DNA of 64,000 bases from positions 124,001 to 188,000 of the forward strand of contig NZ_JAQIVH010000027.1 of the NCBI RefSeq assembly GCF_028746185.1, written 5' to 3'. The notes beneath the pieces are model-generated. The model saw only the letters and a list, made by a program, of their open reading frames with translations, was not told where the DNA came from and did not search any database. Shown here piece after piece: positions 60,344 to 64,000 of the stretch. The stretch comes from Paenibacillus_E qinlingensis (lineage in GTDB: Bacteria > Bacillota > Bacilli > Paenibacillales > NBRC-103111). Every line of letters starts with the position of its first letter. Position 1 is the first letter of the stretch. Made by a program: the position numbers and the translations under genes.

Positions 60344-61429
60344 ATGCTAGAGGTCAAACAAGTCAGCAAGCTGTACGGAAATGATCGCGGCGTGCATAAC
60401 ATCGACTTCTCGATGCAACGCGGTGAAATCGTCGGCTTCTTAGGGCCGAATGGTGCTGGCAAAACAACGACGATGCGCATGATTACAGGTTACCTGAATC
60501 CGACGCATGGTCAAATATGGGTGGACGGTCACTCCATGGCCGATAACCCGAAGAAGGCTCGCCGCAAGATCGGCTACTTGCCTGAAACACCGCCCCTGTA
60601 CCCAGAAATGACGGTACAGTCTTACCTGCGCTTCATCGCTAACCTGCGCGATGTGCCTGCGCGCGAACAAAAACTCCGCGTCGGCGAAGCCATCGACAAG
60701 CTCGGACTGCAAGGTCGCGAGAAGCAAATCATTCGCTCCCTCTCCAAGGGCTACAAGCAGCGCCTCGGACTCGCGCAAGCGATCCTACACCAACCGGATC
60801 TGCTTATTCTGGACGAACCCACGTCGGGCCTCGATCCGAAGCAGATCATCGAGATCCGCCAGCTCATTCACGAGCTGGGCGAGAACCACACCGTGCTGCT
60901 GAGCACGCACATTCTGCCCGAGATTAACGCGATTTGTAACCGCGTTCTTATTATTAACCAAGGCCGCGTCGTGCTCGACGAGCGCCCAGAGCATCTCGGC
61001 CGCACGATGGGCGAGACGTTCGAGGTATCGCTCGAGGTCAAGGGACCTCGCGAGCGGATCTTGACCGAACTGCGCAGCCTGCCGTCCGTCGGCGAAGTGA
61101 AAGAAGTCGACGCACCGGAAGCGGGCGCAGCTCTACTAGCCACACCTGCGACGCCTGCCCTTGAATCTGCGGAGTCTGCCATAGACGAAGCCGACTCGCC
61201 AGCACCGGCAGCCGCACCAGCCGAGTCCGTCAAACTCCTCGTCACCTCAGCAGATCGCGCGGAAGACATCCGCGAAGCGGTATTCTTCCGTCTCGCAAGC
61301 GCGGGCTTGCCGATCCTAGCGATGAAGCGGGAAAGCCTCAGCCTAGAGGATATCTTCCTCAAGCTGACGACTGACGAGCCTGCAGCGCCTGAACTTGTAC
61401 CAACCGAGGAGGGTGACACTGATGCGTAG
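60344..61429 (+). CDS. ABC transporter ATP-binding protein, GldA-like
   Basis: A 361-residue ABC ATPase: Walker A GPNGAGKTTT, Q-loop YLPETPPLYPEMTV, signature RSLSKGYKQRLGLAQAI, Walker B LLILDEPTSGLDP, and the switch His in LLSTHILPE. A C-terminal domain with an Ala/Pro/Glu-rich low-complexity stretch (~265-305) follows and ends in another acidic tail. The gene overlaps the permease by 8 bp and is followed by GldG-type and DUF4340 genes, the usual four-gene set. The substrate is unknown. Confidence 0.9.
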   Translation: MLEVKQVSKLYGNDRGVHNIDFSMQRGEIVGFLGPNGAGKTTTMRMITGYLNPTHGQIWVDGHSMADNPKKARRKIGYLPETPPLYPEMTVQSYLRFIANLRDVPAREQKLRVGEAIDKLGLQGREKQIIRSLSKGYKQRLGLAQAILHQPDLLILDEPTSGLDPKQIIEIRQLIHELGENHTVLLSTHILPEINAICNRVLIINQGRVVLDERPEHLGRTMGETFEVSLEVKGPRERILTELRSLPSVGEVKEVDAPEAGAALLATPATPALESAESAIDEADSPAPAAAPAESVKLLVTSADRAEDIREAVFFRLASAGLPILAMKRESLSLEDIFLKLTTDEPAAPELVPTEEGDTDA

Positions 61430-62138
61430 AATTTGGGCCATTTGCTCCAAAGAGCTGCAGATGTATTTCTTCTCGCCAGTTGCGTATGTGGCGTTTGCCT
61501 TCTACGTGCTGTTGTCGAGCTTCTTCTTTTACGTGAACTTCGTGGCTGGACAGCCGCCAATTGTGGATGCGCGCTCCATTGTGGGCAATACCACGTTCAT
61601 CTACTTGTTCATTATTCCGTTGCTCACGATGCGTCTTGTTGCGGATGAGTTTCGACAAGGTACAGATGAGCTGCTCCTAACCTCGCCTGCAGGAATTAGT
61701 GAAATCGTGCTAGGTAAATATTTGTCCGCATTAATCGTGCAAGTTGGTCTAGTGGCGATCTCTTTGGTATATCCACTTATCATGTCTTCCTTCGGTACAC
61801 TAGATATGCCTGTTACATGGTTATCGTACCTGAGCATGTTCCTGCTTGGCTGTGCGATGATGGCGATCGGATTGTTCGCATCTAGTTTGTCGAATAATCA
61901 GATGGTTGCAGGGATCACCGGATTCGTAATTCTGCTATTGCTATGGCTGTTAGACTGGGTGAGCTCCAGCATGACAGGTAAGCTAAAGGATTACGTAGGT
62001 CAATTCTCATTGACCGGTCACTTGAGTAATCTGCAAAAAGGCGTCTTTCACGGCGGCGATATCCTCTTTTACATCACATTAACAGCCGTGTTCCTAGTTC
62101 TTTGTATACAAGTCCTTGAAAGAAAGCGTTGGAGGTGA
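61422..62138 (+). CDS. ABC-2 type permease, GldF-like
   Basis: A 238-residue membrane protein with six hydrophobic segments, beginning MRRIWAICSKELQMYFFSPVAYV, with LRLVADEFRQGTDELLLTSPAGISEIVLGKYL-like cytosolic loop typical of GldF permeases. ATG 61422 follows GAGGAGGGTGAC; a longer frame upstream overlaps the ATPase. It ends 5 bp before the next start. Confidence 0.88.
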   Translation: MRRIWAICSKELQMYFFSPVAYVAFAFYVLLSSFFFYVNFVAGQPPIVDARSIVGNTTFIYLFIIPLLTMRLVADEFRQGTDELLLTSPAGISEIVLGKYLSALIVQVGLVAISLVYPLIMSSFGTLDMPVTWLSYLSMFLLGCAMMAIGLFASSLSNNQMVAGITGFVILLLLWLLDWVSSSMTGKLKDYVGQFSLTGHLSNLQKGVFHGGDILFYITLTAVFLVLCIQVLERKRWR

Positions 62139-62143
62139 GCGGA

Positions 62144-63532
62144 ATGAATAAGTGGATACGGGGAACTAATGCGACTGTTCTATCAATCGCGGTTATCGGC
62201 ATTTTCATTATTCTGACAATCTTCCTACACTCGCTGAAGGGCTTTCAGGTCGATTTGACGAAAAATAAAAATTTCACGCTCTCAGAGCAAACAACCGCTG
62301 CACTGAAAAATCTCAATCAAGATATTCACGTTATCGCCTTCACGAATAGTGGGGACGGCAACGATTTTGTAACGCGCCAAGTCACGGATATGGTGGCTGA
62401 ATATAAGAAGCAAAGCAGTAAAATTACGTACGATGAGTACGATATGCTAAAGCAGCCTTCTATGGCGAAGCAGTATGGGGTGGACCAAGGCGGAACGATA
62501 ATTTTCGAAATTGGCACCAAAAAGCAAAACATCAACTTCTATGAACTGTTCGTGGGACAACAGGATGGTTCCTACACATTCTCAGGTGAAGAGAAATTTA
62601 CACAAGCGATTCAAAGCCTGACATCTACCGAGAAACATACGGTTTATCTGTTGTCAGGTCATCAAGAATATCCGGCATCTGCCCTGAGTATTTTCAAAAG
62701 CAGCCTGACAGCTGCCAACTATGACGTGAAAGATCTGAATCTTTACGTGGAAGGCAAAATCCCGGATGATGCGCAGATGCTCATGCTCCTTGGACCGACC
62801 AACGATCTGAACGACAAAGAAGCAGAGCTGATTCAGACTTATTTGAAGGGTAAGGGTAAAATTTACATCGCGCTGGGCTTCAATAAGGATATGACGACGA
62901 AGTGGAAAAACATTGATGCTATCATGAAGACTTATGGTGTTCAGGATCAGCATGCGATTGCAATTGAAACGAAGCAAACGTCCTTGTATGACCCATTAAC
63001 GATCATTCCAGAGTATGGTTCCCATGATATTACGAACAAATTATCCAGCAATAATTTGATTACCATGCTGTCACTTGCGGTTAGCTTGAATGCAGATGAG
63101 AGTGCGCCGGATTATACCAAATCCTTATTGTTAACAACAACAGATAAAGCTTATGGTGAAACGGACATCAACTTGCTGGCACAGAACAAGACGAAACAGG
63201 ATGCAACGGATGTCAAGGGACCGCTGAACTTGGGTTACGCCATCTCAGACAAAGACAACAAGCCGAAAGCTGTTATTCTAGGTGGTTCTACATTTGTATT
63301 AGATCAAGATATCCAGAATCAAGGGAATAAGGATTTTGCTCTAAACAGTATTGGCTGGCTGCAAGAACAGAAAGATCAGATTACGATCCGTCCACGTCAA
63401 GGGGATGCGTATCAACAGGCTATGATTACACCTAGTCAAGCGAATACGATTTTCCTCATTACAATCGTGTTCTTACCACTCTTGTTCCTTGTTATTGGCG
63501 GCCTAATCTGGTGGAGGAGGAGAAGAGGATGA
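62144..63532 (+). CDS. GldG-family ABC-associated substrate-binding-like membrane protein
   Basis: A 462-residue protein: N-terminal membrane segment (TVLSIAVIGIFIILTIFLHSL), the GldG/IFT-like pattern DLTKNKNFTLSEQTTAALKNLNQDIHVIAF, extracytoplasmic body with STEKHTVYLLSGHQEYP, and a C-terminal membrane segment (FLITIVFLPLLFLVIGGLIWW) before an Arg-rich end. ATG 62144 has GGAGGTGA 5 bp upstream. It overlaps the next gene by 4 bp (ATGA). Known from Flavobacterium gliding loci but common in non-gliding bacteria. Confidence 0.87.
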   Translation: MNKWIRGTNATVLSIAVIGIFIILTIFLHSLKGFQVDLTKNKNFTLSEQTTAALKNLNQDIHVIAFTNSGDGNDFVTRQVTDMVAEYKKQSSKITYDEYDMLKQPSMAKQYGVDQGGTIIFEIGTKKQNINFYELFVGQQDGSYTFSGEEKFTQAIQSLTSTEKHTVYLLSGHQEYPASALSIFKSSLTAANYDVKDLNLYVEGKIPDDAQMLMLLGPTNDLNDKEAELIQTYLKGKGKIYIALGFNKDMTTKWKNIDAIMKTYGVQDQHAIAIETKQTSLYDPLTIIPEYGSHDITNKLSSNNLITMLSLAVSLNADESAPDYTKSLLLTTTDKAYGETDINLLAQNKTKQDATDVKGPLNLGYAISDKDNKPKAVILGGSTFVLDQDIQNQGNKDFALNSIGWLQEQKDQITIRPRQGDAYQQAMITPSQANTIFLITIVFLPLLFLVIGGLIWWRRRRG

Positions 63533-64000
63533 AACGGTTTATTCCCACCATTCTGTTAGTCGTCATTTGCATCGGTGGTTTCTGGTACGCCTCAAGCAAA
63601 GACTTCTTCCAAGAGAAGAAAGATGAACCTAAGTCCCTTCTAACCCTGAAACAAGAAGAGGTGCAAGCTGTCTCGATATCCTCAGAGGGCGGGTTAACAG
63701 CACTCAATCGTACGACCAATGGCTGGGATATGCAAAAGCCGCAAGCAGCGCCAACGAATGCGAATGGAGTCGACGCTTGGCTCGATGCGTTAGGTCTGGT
63801 GACGTCGACCAAGCTGGTGGAGGATCAAGCTTCCAATTTAGTTGAATACGGCTTGGATAAGCCGGTTGGCACCTATGAAGTTACAATGAAGGACGGTTCG
63901 AAGAAAGGCTTGCTCGTTGGGACTGCACTGCCGATCGAAGGCTTCTCTTACGTTCAGGTAGAGGGCTCATCTGCTGTGTACCAAGTCAGTGATCAATCGT
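63529..64000 (+). CDS. DUF4340 domain protein, 3' truncated by the window
   Basis: 157 codons are seen. N-terminal signal anchor (FIPTILLVVICIGGFWYAS), then the DUF4340 pattern (LLTLKQEEVQAVSISSEGG, GWDMQKPQAAPTNANGVDAWLDAL, NLVEYGLDKP, GLLVGTALPIEGFSYVQVEG). The start overlaps the GldG-type gene by 4 bp after a long GGAGGAGGAGAAGAGG. DUF4340 proteins regularly follow GldG genes and probably form the outer part of that complex. Confidence 0.85.
   Translation, partial: MKRFIPTILLVVICIGGFWYASSKDFFQEKKDEPKSLLTLKQEEVQAVSISSEGGLTALNRTTNGWDMQKPQAAPTNANGVDAWLDALGLVTSTKLVEDQASNLVEYGLDKPVGTYEVTMKDGSKKGLLVGTALPIEGFSYVQVEGSSAVYQVSDQS

Noticed and set aside
60868..61560. 230-codon antisense frame over the ABC ATPase
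   Set aside because: Ser/Arg-rich shadow in the GC-rich block; the sense strand has all ABC motifs.

Overview
The window is chromosomal DNA of a motile, low- to mid-GC Gram-positive rod, most likely a Paenibacillaceae member (Paenibacillus-like). Support comes from gene order: flaG-fliD-fliS-fliT / hpf / secA / prfB and ftsE-ftsX / ctp / minJ-like / uvrB-uvrA resemble the Bacillus subtilis order. Long HPF, an RF2 frameshift site, strong GGAGG ribosome sites, frequent TTG/GTG starts and sigma-A promoters fit the same group.

Layout. (1) 1-5.3 kb: AT-rich glycan island with a 5'-truncated FemAB-like protein, a SAM methyltransferase, a CBS-nucleotidyltransferase (PtmE/LegE-like), a CMP-nonulosonate synthetase-like protein (PtmB/LegF-like) and a large glycosyltransferase; probably flagellin glycosylation. 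(2) 5.4-8.6 kb: flagellar filament cap and chaperones. (3) 8.6-15.4 kb: DnaA-box-rich spacer, cold-shock gene, hpf, secA, prfB, a YitT protein. (4) 15.3-23.7 kb: arginine cluster argC-J-B-D-F-G-H behind paired ARG boxes that overlap a sigma-A promoter. (5) 24-30 kb: a chemoreceptor divergent from a four-gene signalling operon (HD-GYP regulator, H-NOX haem sensor, hybrid kinase, receiver), probably a nitric oxide/c-di-GMP circuit. (6) 30-34 kb: envelope proteins of the DUF975, DUF4097, DUF1700 and VanW types. (7) 34.3-40.2 kb: ftsEX, an EnvC-like M23 hydrolase, an S41 protease and a MinJ-like PDZ protein (division and wall control). (8) 40.2-42.4 kb: telomere-like GGGTT array and motAB. (9) 42.4-48.5 kb: uvrBA and two small genes. 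(10) 48.8-57.0 kb, minus strand: the most unusual locus, a Dlt-like cell-surface aminoacylation set in which DltA is apparently replaced by a class II aminoacyl-tRNA-synthetase-like amino acid:[carrier protein] ligase. It is accompanied by an acyl carrier protein, an SGNH/DltD-like protein, a 36-residue DltX-like peptide, an MBOAT acyltransferase, a giant FG-GAP surface protein and a sugar isomerase-like enzyme. (11) 57.1-64 kb: a U32 peptidase-family protein and a GldA/GldF/GldG-type ABC system with a DUF4340 protein cut by the window end.

Noncoding DNA is rich in structure: two DnaA-box clusters, a 170-bp element with 18-bp inverted ends and a 5-bp flanking duplication, a nested inverted repeat, a dispersed imperfect palindrome, and a hairpin that could hide the flaG ribosome site in read-through transcripts. 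All functions are read from sequence by eye; no database search was run.
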